Shown here in pieces: positions 32,970 through 46,034 of a DNA stretch of 64,000 nt (its first letter is position 1; each line of letters starts with the position of its first letter). Origin of the DNA: Dichotomocladium elegans (lineage: Eukaryota; Mucoromycota; Mucoromycetes; Mucorales; Lichtheimiaceae); contig JAIXMN010000019.1 of NCBI GenBank assembly GCA_025716815.1, forward strand, positions 620,001 to 684,000. Reading direction: 5' to 3'. A program made the position numbers and the translations under genes. The notes below the pieces were generated by a model. The model had not been told where the DNA came from, did not search any database, and saw only the letters and a program-made list of their open reading frames with translations.

Positions 32970-34702
32970 ATGGCGTTCTTCCGAAACATATTTCTTTTTC
33001 TCCTTCTAATCAATGCCGCGCTCCTTGGCTATGATCACTATAAGGGAGGCGACATTGCCCTCACGCTTATAGACAATGCAAAGCGGCTGGACGTTCCAAC
33101 CATCCAGCACCATTTCCAGACTACATGGTCCTCAATTAAATCGACCACCCCGGAGAAGCTTGCCGATCAAGTTACATCTGTCTTTGATCAGCTCAAGGGC
33201 ATCAATTCTGTGAGCGATGCCGTGGACCAACTTCGCGCCAAAGTATCTGGCACTCTCGGCTCGTCCTCGGCTGGTAGCGCTGTCAAGCTCGAAGGCAACG
33301 TGTTTGTGCTGACGAACCAGAACTTTGACACGGTGATTGATGGCTCCCGCCCGGCGCTGGTTGAGTTTTATGCGCCCTGGTGCGGTCACTGCAAGAAGCT
33401 CGCTCCTATTTATGAAGAGCTGGGTGAAGCCTTTGCGTCCCAGCAAGACCAGGTTGTAATTGCCAAGGTGGATGCTGACGAGCATCGTGATTTGGGTGCC
33501 CGCTTCGGCGTCCAGGGTTTCCCCACCCTCAAGTGGTTTCCTAAGGGCGTCACTAACGCCGAAGATGTTGAGGACTACCGCGGTGGTCGTGATCTTGATT
33601 CTCTTTCCAAGTTTGTGCGCGAAAAGTCAGGTAGGCTTAATAGCAGCAAAAAAAAAAAAAAACTCGCAAGTTTGTGAGCGCGCGCATATTCGTGCTTAGG
33701 ATAAATAGAGCAGGGTTAATTATTAACATGTCCTTTCTCCTCTTTTTTTCTAGGTGTTCGACCTCGTATCAAGTCGACCAAATCAGATGTTGTCGTCTTG
33801 ACAGCGAAAAACTTCGATTCGATTGTCAAGGACCCCAAGGCAAATGTTCTTGTTGAATTCTATGCTCCCTGGTGCGGTCACTGCAAGAACCTGGGTAAGT
33901 GCAGCCGTGTTCCCTCCATGCGTATTTATTATAAGGATACATACTCACATTCCTTTTTTCAGCTCCCATCTATGAGAAAGTCGCCACTGCTTTTGCCAAC
34001 GAACCCTCCTGCAAAGTTGCCAAGATTGATGCTGATAGCGAGCGTGCTATCGGCACTGAATATGATATTTCCGGTTTCCCCACCATTAAGTTCTTCCCTG
34101 CTGGTGAAAATAAGGAACCTATTGTCTACGAAGGTGCCCGTAGTGAGGCTGGCTTTATCGAGTTCTTGAACAAGCAATGCGGTACGCATCGTCTTGTTGG
34201 TGGCGGACTCGGCGAGAAGGTAAGAGAATATTTTTTCATATGAAAGAACAGGAAAGAGTACACGCAAAACTCATGTGAGTACCTTCGTCATTCCCAGGCC
34301 GGCCGCATTGCTGCGTTGGATGACCTTGCCATCAAGTTCGCTGCTGCTACCGATAAGGCTGTTCGCGAGAAGATCCAGAAAGAGGCTGCTGCTATTGCTG
34401 GTGAACTGGGTACCCGGTAATTAAATGAAGGCAGAGAGAGTGTGTGTGAGGGGGAATAGTTCCATATAGCTAAATCAATGCGATTCGCGTTTATATTCAG
34501 CCCCGCCAAGTTTTATGCAGTCGCGATGAACAAGGTCCTTGAGAAGGGTGACGATTTTATCAAGTCCGAGTCCTCGCGCCTTGACAAAGTTGTGAAGTCC
34601 AACACGGTTGCTTCGAACAAGATCGATGATTTTGCCATCCGTAAAAACATTCTCGGTGCCTTCAATAAGAAGGCCACGCCCGTTGCCAAAGACGAGCTGT
34701 AA
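32970..34702 (+). CDS. Protein disulfide isomerase with two CGHC thioredoxin domains and KDEL
   Basis: ER oxidoreductase/isomerase of 459 residues. Five exons (32970-33630, 33754-33894, 33963-34219, 34298-34416, 34501-34702) sum to a multiple of three. Order: hydrophobic signal sequence (residues 5-20); a helical region of about 70 residues without a known fold (about 35-110); a first thioredoxin domain with [16 protein letters not shown]; a second with the same [13 protein letters not shown] active site; a C-terminal helical ERp29c-like domain ([19 protein letters not shown]); and the retention signal KDEL. The layout resembles fungal ERp38/Tig-type PDIs, except for the extra helical segment before the first thioredoxin fold. 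An unfolded-protein-response element was not identified upstream. Confidence 0.93.
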
Positions 34703-34845
34703 ATAGCAAAGAGTATGAAAATAAAATGACAAGACCTTTTTAGCTTGGCATAAAAAGACATGAATGTATTCGTTAGTAATCAAATAGAGGTCTTCTAAAA
34801 CGGAACAGAGAAGTTCTAATAAGAAGCGTCGCATTTTTTATTTGC

Positions 34846-35492
34846 TTAGGCGTAGTTGAGACGGAAGATGTCATTGAAGACATAGTAGGAAGTACCCTCA
34901 GGGACCAACTGGAAGGATTGGCTGAACATTTGAGGGTTGCTCTCTTCATCGATCTATATTACAACAAGCATCAGTCTCCCTATCTCTCTGTCGCCTCAAC
35001 ATAACCCTTATTCTGTTCCGCTTAACGCGTCCCAGGCGATTAAAATTACCAAGAGCTGACCGGTGACCGTGACCAAAATGGAACCAATGGTGGGGTTAGC
35101 AGGCTGGGCATCAATGGTGCTGATTCTGTGGGCAACCTTCTGGAAGGGGAGGCTCTAGAAGATGAGGGTCGGGGGGAAAGGAGGAGTATACGAGTGAGCG
35201 ATATTGTTGCCTCCGAGTCCTACGTGTACTTTGGCTTCTCTTATACTTACAACAAGCTTCTCAACAATATTGGAAGCGCCACTGAACTGCTGACCCTCGA
35301 AGGTGAGCATCGACTGGTCGCGCTGTGAAAGAGTAAATACAAAAAGAATGATCACATTAGTTTCCATCAAGAGTACATTGGAGTAATCTGCAAGATACTT
35401 GCGTAGAGAGGAGTCAATTTTCCTCGGCTCTCATCAAAGGTCTGGTAGTAGAATTCGACAAAAGCCTTGGCGACGGCGTTGAAATCAGCCAT
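34846..35492 (-). CDS. NTF2: Nuclear transport factor 2 (NTF2)
   Basis: RanGDP import carrier, 124 residues, the normal family length. Exons are 35403-35492, 35251-35322, 35050-35154 and 34846-34953 (375 nt). Conserved pieces are [35 protein letters not shown], the FxFG-binding core [20 protein letters not shown] and the C-terminal [14 protein letters not shown]. The first intron (35323-35402) begins GCAAGT; only the GC donor right after the Tyr codon gives LTPLY-RDQSM. It is convergent with PDI, with only about 140 bp between stop codons. Confidence 0.97.
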
Positions 35493-36005
35493 TGTATTGG
35501 TATAAAAGAGAGAGAGAGAGATGGAGAAGTGAGGAGAAAAAAAAAGATTTGTGTCGGTTCGGGCTCTTCTCTTTTTCTTTCGCGGTCTCTCACGACAAAA
35601 TTTTCAGACTCCGGATGACCACCGTGTTCAAATGTTCAACGACGAGCGAACGCGCGCGCGTCTGTTCATGATACGCGTATACGAATGCAAGGGACGCCGT
35701 GTGTGTGCAAAAGCAGGTAGATTACTGATAACAGACTATGTGGGATTTTCCGGGAAAGAAGGGGTGGGAATTAGAGCTCTGGTCTATTTGAACATACGCG
35801 CCTTATCCGCCCCCCTTTTTCTTCTTTCCAACCTCTCGAGTTGAATGACAAAGTATCCGTAGAATTCAGGAATAGAGTAAAAGCTGCTGTTGTATGTCTC
35901 TTTCTGAAGAGGACGTGCGTCACATAGCTTCCTATACGCAGAGGGGAAGCAAGTAGACAGGTGACAAGGTCCATTCATCAGCCGGAGGGACGGGCTTATC
36001 GAACG

Positions 36006-36042
<37 letters not shown>

Positions 36043-36290
36043 CATACGTCGACAGGCCGGTCATGCGGAACTCACTCGTTCTTTTGATTAAAGAGCGCGC
36101 GCGACACTGGGCAAGCAACCCATTCCATTTCCTCTCTCGTCTTTCCCTTTCTCCTTCCCCTGCCCCCTCCACCACGAGCCTTTTTCTTCCCTACTTCGCT
36201 CATTCAACCCCACTATCTTTCTCCCTTTCTTTCTTTCTCTTCCCACCACATTCCCCGCTTTTCGCCATTCCGCACCTACGCGTCTTGACC
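35493..36290. promoter_or_regulatory. Divergent promoter region, NTF2 / Whi5-like, with (TG)17
   Basis: About 0.8 kb between divergent starts. It contains a GA-rich leader by NTF2, a (TG)n tract at 36007-36040 and a long pyrimidine-rich stretch (36120-36260) immediately upstream of the Whi5-like start, typical of fungal core promoters. No coding exon is supported. Confidence 0.45.
36007..36040. repeat. (TG)17 microsatellite
   Basis: Uninterrupted TG dinucleotides, seen directly, in the divergent NTF2 / Whi5-like intergenic region. Such alternating purine-pyrimidine DNA can adopt Z-form. Confidence 0.97.
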
Positions 36291-37003
36291 ATGTCCCAGC
36301 CAAGCTGTCATCAGGACGTTGCAGAGGTAATTGCCGCGAGATATAGCATATGGTGAAGGGCCGCACCGGGTTGGCAGCAACAAACGCTATTCAGGCACCA
36401 CTATTATCGCCGCACACTCGCGTGTGTGTGTCTCCGCCTACGCGTGTCCGATTCTCGGTGTATGTATAAGAGAATTATTATTCATGCAAGATTCGCCCCA
36501 TTCTACAGATGATATATCGGCTTAAAACAAGACTTGCGCTTGCCAACTTTAAGAGACAATATGGCTATGAGAAATACGATCTTCATACGCTCGAATCGAG
36601 CCTGTTGCTACGATGTCACCAGGAGCATATACGGCAGTATCAACTCCAGAATCCGTTCCTGAAAAAGAAAAAGGACCAGGTCAGTCTTCCAGACTGTTAT
36701 CGTCGACATTATTATCCCCCTTCGTCGACGAGCACAGCAGCAGCAGCAGCAGCAGCAGTAACGGGCAGGACAACCACAGCGTTGCCGCCCAAGATAAGCA
36801 AGATGTCTGTCACACGCAGGTTACCAATGTGCCCAGTATCCGCGAAACGCAGCACATCGCCTAGATTCCCACCGAAACAGCGGCCGCCGAGCAAAATTGC
36901 TGCTACGGCTGTTCATCGTTTCGTCCATGACCATGCATTGCCATTCTCTTCTGATGAGGAAGATGCCGCTAATCTATTGGTGATGCTTCACAACCATGCA
37001 TGA
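36291..37003 (+). CDS. Short Whi5/Nrm1-domain-like protein
   Basis: Predicted 176 residues from two exons (36291-36326 and 36509-37003), joined in phase 0 with a GT-AG intron. The segment MIYRLKTRLALANFKRQYGYEKYDLHTLES resembles the Whi5/Nrm1 box, in which a short L-x-T-R-L-x-x-A helix binds the SBF/MBF cell-cycle machinery. The remainder is low complexity, with Ala run and basic/Pro-rich stretches (SVTRRLPMCPVSAKRSTSPR). A second possible donor (GTCAGT at about 36679) could shorten the protein. If the assignment holds, it would be a G1/S transcription repressor. The domain call rests on pattern recognition only. Confidence 0.5.
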
Positions 37004-37343
37004 TATACACTCAATTCGCACACTCTACACGAACCACCTCCAGTTTCAATCATCATCACATTTTTTCACTCATTTCCTTTGTTTATCTTGCCCCTCTTTG
37101 CATTCCCCCTATTTTTCTCTATGCTGTTGTAAGTTCACGTGTTACCTGAGGGTCACCGGGCCGACAAAAAAAAAAGGGTGGGCGACGGAGTAGTGGTTGT
37201 TGTTTTTCTCTGCAACGCTTATATTTCAACATGCATCTGTTTACTTTCTACATCTTTCTTCCACTTTTCAAACAAACACTTTTTCCTTTCGCACATCCAT
37301 ATCACAACAACCAATATAATTCTACGGTTATAAACCCACTGTC

Positions 37344-38543
37344 ATGCCTGTGCCTGGAGCCTACGAGCCTGTGCTAGAGTTCTCTGATCCCGCGCTTGTC
37401 CGCGAATCGGCGCTGTTCTCCTTTAATCCGCTAGTATACCTCTATTTTATGATTTCGTTCTTGATTGTCCCATATCCATTGTACTGGTGTGTTGCCAGAA
37501 AGTACAAGTGGGAGTTAGCAGATAAGTCGCTTGCGCGTCATTGGAGTGACATGATCCTCGGCTTTTCGTACGGGACGATTCTTTTTGTCTTTGGGAACTA
37601 CACTCATGCGTTCAGGTACAGTAACGCGTCATGTTATTATTCCGTCACTCCCCTCATTCATTCTGCATTTCAAGTTGGGTTACTGTCGTTGCGTTCTATC
37701 CATCCTTGTTTGGTTATGCCTTAATTGCCGAATTACCGTTTACAAAATATTCTTTACCAAATATGAAGCAATGGCCTATGGGTATGTGGGCCGTATTCAT
37801 AACTGCCATCGTGTAAGTCAATGAACGACAGGAGGATGGATCTCTTTATTTTTTTTTCCCTCTTCGTCATGGACTTTCTCTTACGGCTCTCACTCACTAT
37901 GTACGTTAGGATTATCCTGGCATTTGCGGCTTTCCATATCTATTGGGCCGTCACCTTACCTCTTCCGTTCATCATCTATTATGTATGTGCTCTTCTGATC
38001 CCGGCATTCCTTTTCGGGGTCGCACTCTTCCTCATTAAGGAGAACAACGAGAATTGGATCCGCATCCGCATCCATCGCCTAAGGACCAGGCTCTCAGCCA
38101 GCCGTGGGACGTCAATGACCGCTGCGTCGATTCAAGAAAACACAAAAACAGCAGCTTCTGCCGCGCAGGAGGGATCCGATGATGATCAGCAGCCGGCAGA
38201 ACACACCGCACTCACCATTCCAGAGCCCGCTAATCCGTACACCAAAACGCTCAGTCTTCATCTCCACCACTGGCAAATTTTCTACGTGCTCGCCTTTTTT
38301 ACCAGGCATGCTATATACTATACACACGGCTTCTCTTTTCTTTTCATCCTAATCTCCTTCGCTGATATGCATAGATTTAGTCACCCCGTATCACAGGTCG
38401 GAGCAGGTATTGTCCTTGCATGCTACATGGAGGGCATTTGTGCATGTAAGCTATCGCGCACATGATCTTTTTATTTTATTTTATGCAGATCCTCACACGT
38501 ATTCGTTCTTTTAGATGGGTATGATCGGCTCCTAAACGATTAA
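37344..38543 (+). CDS. Polytopic membrane protein resembling the membrane part of fungal LCCL-domain proteins
   Basis: Multi-pass protein of about 300-325 residues. Exons start at 37344; introns follow about 37614 (GT-AG), 37812 (GT-AG) and 38453 (GT-AG), and the last exon ends YGYDRLLND at 38543. Hydrophobic segments include LVYLYFMISFLIVPYPLYWC, WVTVVAFYPSLFGYALIAEL, MWAVFITAIVILAFAAFHIY and LPFIIYYVCALLIPAFLFGV. A cytosolic Ser/Ala/Gln-rich loop precedes the signature LHLHHWQIFYVLAFFTR, then HPVSQVGAGIVLACYMEGI. The HxHHW..QG..GI..YG.D pattern recalls the C-terminal membrane domain of fungal LCCL proteins, but no LCCL domain is present. A 69-nt segment (about 38305-38373) could be a third, GC-AG intron of length 3n. 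Function unknown. Confidence 0.7.
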
Positions 38544-38548
38544 GATAA

Positions 38549-38551
38549 CAT

Positions 38552-38607
<56 letters not shown>

Positions 38608-38608
38608 C
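38549..38608. repeat. Compound (AC)n(GA)n microsatellite
   Basis: An AC dinucleotide run followed directly by a GA run is seen a few bases after the stop of the membrane-protein gene. It lies between the two convergent transcription units and therefore probably in a 3' UTR. Confidence 0.95.
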
Positions 38609-38719
38609 ATATGCACCAGGTATATTGCAGATAAAATAAATACAAATAAAGAAAAGAAAATGTGTAGAGCCTATATACAACCGCCAGTGGCGGATTACGA
38701 GGATGAATGGATTTGATTT

Positions 38720-39853
38720 TCAGATGGGAGTCAAGGAAACGGTGGAGGTACACCAGGGTGATTGAAGCACCTGCGACGCTGTGAGACGACGATGCGGGTC
38801 AGACTCGAGAAGTCCGGAGACAAGCTCGGCAAGTGCGGGAGAAAAGGTGGCGGGCATGTCAAAACGTCCACTGAGAATTTTTTGCTGCAGGCGGACGTCG
38901 TACGTATCATTAAAAGGGAGTCGGCCGGCGACCATCGCGTAGAGGCAGACACCGAGGGACCACATATCGGTGTAAGGAAGAGCAATGGCCCATGGACTAC
39001 GCACCTGTTCGGGGGAGGTATATGCGAGCGATCCGCTCGCCTCGACATTCGTCTGGTGCTGATACACCGCAAGCCCAAAGTCACCGAGCTTGACGTGTCC
39101 GTCGTCTGTTAGGAAAATATTGTCGAGCTTTAGATCCTTGTGGACGATCCCTGCGCCGTTACTACTATGAAGATACTCGACCGCTTGGACGAGTTCGATG
39201 AAGAGAAACCGTGCTTCATCCTCGGTGAGGCGCCCGTGCTCGTTAACCTTGTCCAGCAAGGAACCACCGCCGCAGTAGGTGCACACACAGTAGTACTTTT
39301 CATCTGTCTCGAGCAGCTTCTCAAGCATCACCACATTCGGATGGTTAACTGTTCGCCATATCGCGAGCTCACGCTCTTGTTGATCCTGCTTGTCACGATC
39401 CTGGGATGCCGAGATCACTTTGACGGCCACCTTGTGACCATCCGAGGCACAATAGCCGCTCCATACTCGGCAAAACCCGCCATGGCCAATGACCTTGTCG
39501 AGCACATAATCGTCGATCTCATCTCCGTCCTGCTCCTCGACAATGGTCGGCGTTGGCGCTGCGAAGCTGGCAAGAAACATCGCGGCCGGTGATCTGTTGA
39601 GGTGACCCCACGACTGGGCGCTCACGGGTGGTGAGCCAAAGGAGCTTTTACGAATAATTTGGCATTTGTGGTGAGGAATTTCACGGTGAGGAGAAAGTGG
39701 CGGTGTAAATTTGTCGTTGTGGTCTTCTTGGCCGTCACACACCGAGGGCCGGATGCCGATAGTGTCGATACGAAGAGTGCCTGCTGTGATCGCCCGATGG
39801 TTGTGGTGGAAGATTGTATACGGTTGCTCAATGAAAGTAGTCGAGGTGGGCAT
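38720..39853 (-). CDS. Serine/threonine protein kinase, HKD-type catalytic loop
   Basis: Single-exon 377-residue kinase. About 115 N-terminal residues are non-catalytic and Ser/Pro-containing. The kinase domain runs to the C-terminus: Gly loop VIGHGGFCRVWSG, Lys in KVAVKVIS, catalytic loop IVHKDLKLDNIFL, DFG in LGDFGLAVY, activation segment ASGSLAYTSPEQV and IALPYTDMWSLGVCLYAMVAGRLPF. It resembles fungal CAMKL/NPR-like kinases. The usual HRD is HKD, so the Arg that normally senses activation-loop phosphorylation is Lys. All three chemistry residues (Lys, Asp, Asp) are present, so it should be active. Pathway unknown. Confidence 0.9.
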   Translation of the reverse strand: MPTSTTFIEQPYTIFHHNHRAITAGTLRIDTIGIRPSVCDGQEDHNDKFTPPLSPHREIPHHKCQIIRKSSFGSPPVSAQSWGHLNRSPAAMFLASFAAPTPTIVEEQDGDEIDDYVLDKVIGHGGFCRVWSGYCASDGHKVAVKVISASQDRDKQDQQERELAIWRTVNHPNVVMLEKLLETDEKYYCVCTYCGGGSLLDKVNEHGRLTEDEARFLFIELVQAVEYLHSSNGAGIVHKDLKLDNIFLTDDGHVKLGDFGLAVYQHQTNVEASGSLAYTSPEQVRSPWAIALPYTDMWSLGVCLYAMVAGRLPFNDTYDVRLQQKILSGRFDMPATFSPALAELVSGLLESDPHRRLTASQVLQSPWCTSTVSLTPI

Positions 39854-40628
39854 TTGTCGAGCGACAAAATGAAGAAAAGAGGAAGAAGGAAGATAAAGTC
39901 CACTTTTTCTGCTCGTCCATTGGGTAAAAAGATCCCCTCCCTTCTTATCTGGCCGGGTTCTGACCCTTGATCTTTCTTATCGTCCAATCAGATCTGTATC
40001 AAACCACGGGATGTGGATGGCTGCCGAAATCTGGCAACTTCCCACAACCAATGAAGTTTAAATGCTGGACTCCTTCCGATTGCTTCCGAATTCAAAATCG
40101 TCGTATGTTTCTCTAATGTCACGTTGTAGCTCTCATACGAGTGATACTCCCTCCTCCCCCCAATTTTCTATATCGACTAATAGATGAACTCATCAAATCA
40201 TCTTGCACAACTGTATCAGAAAGCCCTAAGAGATGTCCCACCAAACTTTCTAAATTATAGCAGCTATATTGATCGCCGACGCGGTAATTTGTTTCATCCA
40301 GAAAAAAAAATTATTTACAGCCTGAGACAAATTTCCCAGTGCAACAAGCGGGATTAAATGGAAGTGTCCTGTCACTTTCCCGCTTAGTTGACGTGCCTAT
40401 TAGGAGCCATCTTCTCTTTAAAAGAACCGGTCGCTGGATAGTGTGACCATTGAGACCCTGCTTTCCGCTACGGGTCCCTCGATGGGTAAAATATGCGATC
40501 AAAGATATTTTATCGAGAAAGCCCATGTGCAACTTTAGGAATGTACATGTGTACTGTAGAAATAACCTTGCATGTTGATATTTTCTTTCGTTTTTTTTTG
40601 GGTCTGACTGCAATATTATGAAATAAGT
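39854..40628. other. Intergenic region, kinase promoter and CCT7 3' flank
   Basis: About 0.8 kb between two minus-strand genes. No supported exon. A pyrimidine-rich patch at about 40140-40165 and AT-rich DNA nearer CCT7 are visible. Confidence 0.5.
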
Positions 40629-42891
<2,263 letters not shown>

Positions 42892-45800
42892 TGTATATAA
42901 ACTCTGTGTGCTAAAGCCGTTGCGTTGACAGCCCCTCGAATCCACCAAAGGTTGTTTGAAGTGCACATTTTTTTTGGAGCTCAGACGCGCCCGCACGTAG
43001 TATTTTCAAAAATCGTATCAGAAGGCAAAAAAAAAATTCGCATCGATGGAAACTGAAGCAAGGAAAGCAAATTATTTATTTGGCAAACAGAAAACGGGCA
43101 CCCGTCTTCGTATGTTCTAGCTTACCGTCCAACTCAATTCGAAACCGTGTCCAGAAGGGGACACATCGCTTTTTGAGATGCCCGACCCAAAGAAGGTAGA
43201 TGCAAGGGTTAGAATATGAGAGATGATGCGTTATTTAGAATAAAAGGGCACACTTCAACAGCAGGATCCCAGATTCTCTACATATGACAAGCTCAAAGTC
43301 GCAGGATCACAAAAATAAAATCGCGTTTTGCCCAGAATACGCATGATGATAAATCAAATGTCACATATGTACACGGAAACATGTCGCTTCCATCTTTGTC
43401 TTTTATACACGTATACATTCTAATATGAACAACCTATTTTTCTACGAAGATGGCCAAGGTCATGTTGTTGATGAGCGCTGCTGTCCTGGACCTATGGACT
43501 ATGCCATTGATAAGGAAATGTCCTCATTTCAATCCGCTTGTTCTCACACTGAATATCGGCGTAGCATATCGTGCAAAGATAACTCTGTTGTTACTACCAC
43601 ACCCATTCCCAAGCGAAAGGATACAGACATTCGGATGAAAGAAGTGGGCATCAAACACACTTACACAGCGTACACTGACCCAGATAAGGTCAGATTTTTC
43701 AAACGGATGTTCGAGAAGGTCTTGAGCGCGTCAGTTGCTGCAAAACAGCTATGAATCCAGTTCGGTCAGCGCAGCGATGGGCATCACAATACGAAAAGGA
43801 TCCTGGTAGTATTTTAAGAAACGTAGAGGCAGAAGTCCCTCACGAATTCTCAACGAAGAGCATAAGAATGCTATTTTAGAATGAGTTGATGGGAGTCCGT
43901 CAATTGTTCTAGAGCAACTGATAGAGAAATTGCTTCAGAGATTTGAGAGTTTTAAAATATCTAAAAGACTTCCGATCGATTTAAGAAAAATGAATGTAAC
44001 TTGTCATTAAAAAAGGCTTGGTTTTAGCCTGTAGACAGGAATAGTGATGCAAAGATCCAAGAGCGTCTTGACTGAGTGAACTGATGCGACATGTCTGATA
44101 TAGACTTTGGAAGAAACTGTTTTCTTTGATGAGCCTGGATTCCATATTAACATGGAGCGCAGCATGACATAGTCCAAGAAAGGGACTTCAGCAGTAGTTA
44201 CAGTGCCAAAATAACAGCAAAAATAACAAACATCGGGAGCAATATCGACTTCAGACGTCATTAATTGCAGCTTGAGACTCCTACAACCACCAGCCAAAAA
44301 AGAAAAAAGGAGCGAGGCATTTTACAGCTGCAAGCAAAGTAAGACTACGTATCATGGATGAAATGGACAAGTACGAACATATGAAGAGACATTGTTTGGT
44401 AATGGACATGTACCTATTCATAAGGCTGAGGATATCGATGCTGCTGTACATATCCAGCAATGTTGGCTTAACAGATTCGCTTCGCAATAGGCAGTAGTGA
44501 TATAACCGGAGCTGACTATGTCAGTGATCTTACCGCTCGTAGTATATGTTCCAAATTCAGGTTCGTCGTAGTTGTCATGCCTGCTGTGTTCTTGATTACG
44601 CACCAGAGCAATGAAATCTTTGACAGCACTGCGTGGATGAGGGGAGGACGTCTGCATGTGATTGGACTTGCTGCTAATCCAAGCCGATCATGCGGTAACA
44701 TAAAGAATGAAAGTATTGCGTTTGATCTCCCTGGCCACAGAGGCAACTTTGACTTTGCACCCGGAACCGTGGTCCATAATTTGTTGAATTCAGCACAAAA
44801 CCATGTTAACGTCATGCATTGGTGTAAATACATATAATGGACGAGTTTCCGCCAGATTGGTTCACATCTTCTTGAGGTACCACTTTCAGTACATATCTTG
44901 AAGTGAAATCTGGTATTGCAATATTGCTCCTGGATTACTACACAGTTATTCAAAAACTTTGCTTTTTTCACCAGAGTTCTTAGAGTCCAAATGATTCCAA
45001 TATACTGTTGGTTAACATCGCTATCATGAAGATTTCATGGTACAAATATAAAGAAAGAAACATATGGCTCTGCAAATGGGCGTGTAAGGATGGTACACAA
45101 GCAATTAATGTGTCGCACATTAAGGAAGCCCTATGTTTCTCATCAACTTGATTCATCATTTCAGAACAACGTGTTTGGGTCGAGGGCATTAGTTTACTAT
45201 AAAAAATAATGAGATTCAACCAAGCCGTTTTCGTTACCATCTGCATACTCTAGAGCCGTTAAAAAACACGCGTATTACACATCTCTCACATCTTACATAA
45301 CCGATACAACCCAAGGGGAAGAACACAGAACACATTCTGACATTTGGACAGTAAGGCGTCTGGAACCTAATATGACTTCTCCCTCCTTAATGGCATAATC
45401 CAGAGCCTCAGGACAGTCGTACTCACCAACAATTTACCCATATCCATCGTCATAGACAGATCGACTGCTCAATTTCGGAATGATGAACGGGTGTGCGAGG
45501 AAAAGGGATAAGGTCAAGTAAACTGTCGTATTTTTACAATTGTTTTCATCCGATGACTTCTACTGAGTAGTTGTATAATATTGAATCTCGGTGCATATGA
45601 TCTTTACTGTCACGAATCTTCATTACGTATTTCTATTTGGGTTTAGTAGCATTGCCCATCTATGCTGGTTCTGATACATTCTCCTCTAAGTGATTACGGC
45701 CCGTCTTGCGAGTAAGGACCAAATGCAGAAACGATTTGATCGATTCAGGCTTATAATAATAACGGTTGCTGCCAATACAGTACCGCCGGGAGTACTCACT

Positions 45801-46034
45801 TTGTGCTAGTCAATGCAGTGATGATCATGTGATCGCCATAAATATATATACTTTTCATTATAGAATGCGAAATGCGCAGAGAATGGAAAGGTCTAAAAGG
45901 TATAAAAACGTACATGGTGTATACCAAGCGGAATCATTTGTTTTCATTGCTTTCCTTTTTACGGTTGAGTTGCATTATCAATGTGAAAGTGTATATGAAG
46001 GACTACAGTGTTGCTTTTAGGGATTTACGGTTTT
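42892..46034. other. Gene-poor region containing transposon copy B
   Basis: 3.1 kb between CCT7 and eIF3g. Copy B occupies about 43290-44480. From 44.5 to 46.0 kb there are short frames on both strands, notably an overlapping pair at 44516-44971 (-) and 44577-44837 (+), with no recognisable motif. The remainder is AT-rich and appears non-coding. Confidence 0.5.
43290..44480 (+). mobile_element. Degenerate Tc1/mariner-IS630-type transposon, copy B
   Basis: DNA of this block aligns by eye with copy A in the opposite orientation, sharing for example the KRMFEKVLSAS segment (about 43710) and the first-Asp block FFDEPGFHINMERSM (about 44130). A remnant of the second-Asp block follows (VMDM..I.KAEDID, about 44400). 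Stops and frameshifts are frequent. The shared DNA starts at least at 43293 with TCAAAGTC followed by AGGATCACAAAAATAAAATC, which copy A also has at its outer end near 28438-28472. Exact ends and target-site duplication were not resolved. Confidence 0.8.

Noticed and set aside
36007..36040. TG run as a telomeric or CRISPR-like repeat
   Set aside because: It is a simple dinucleotide microsatellite with no spacers and no telomere-type unit.
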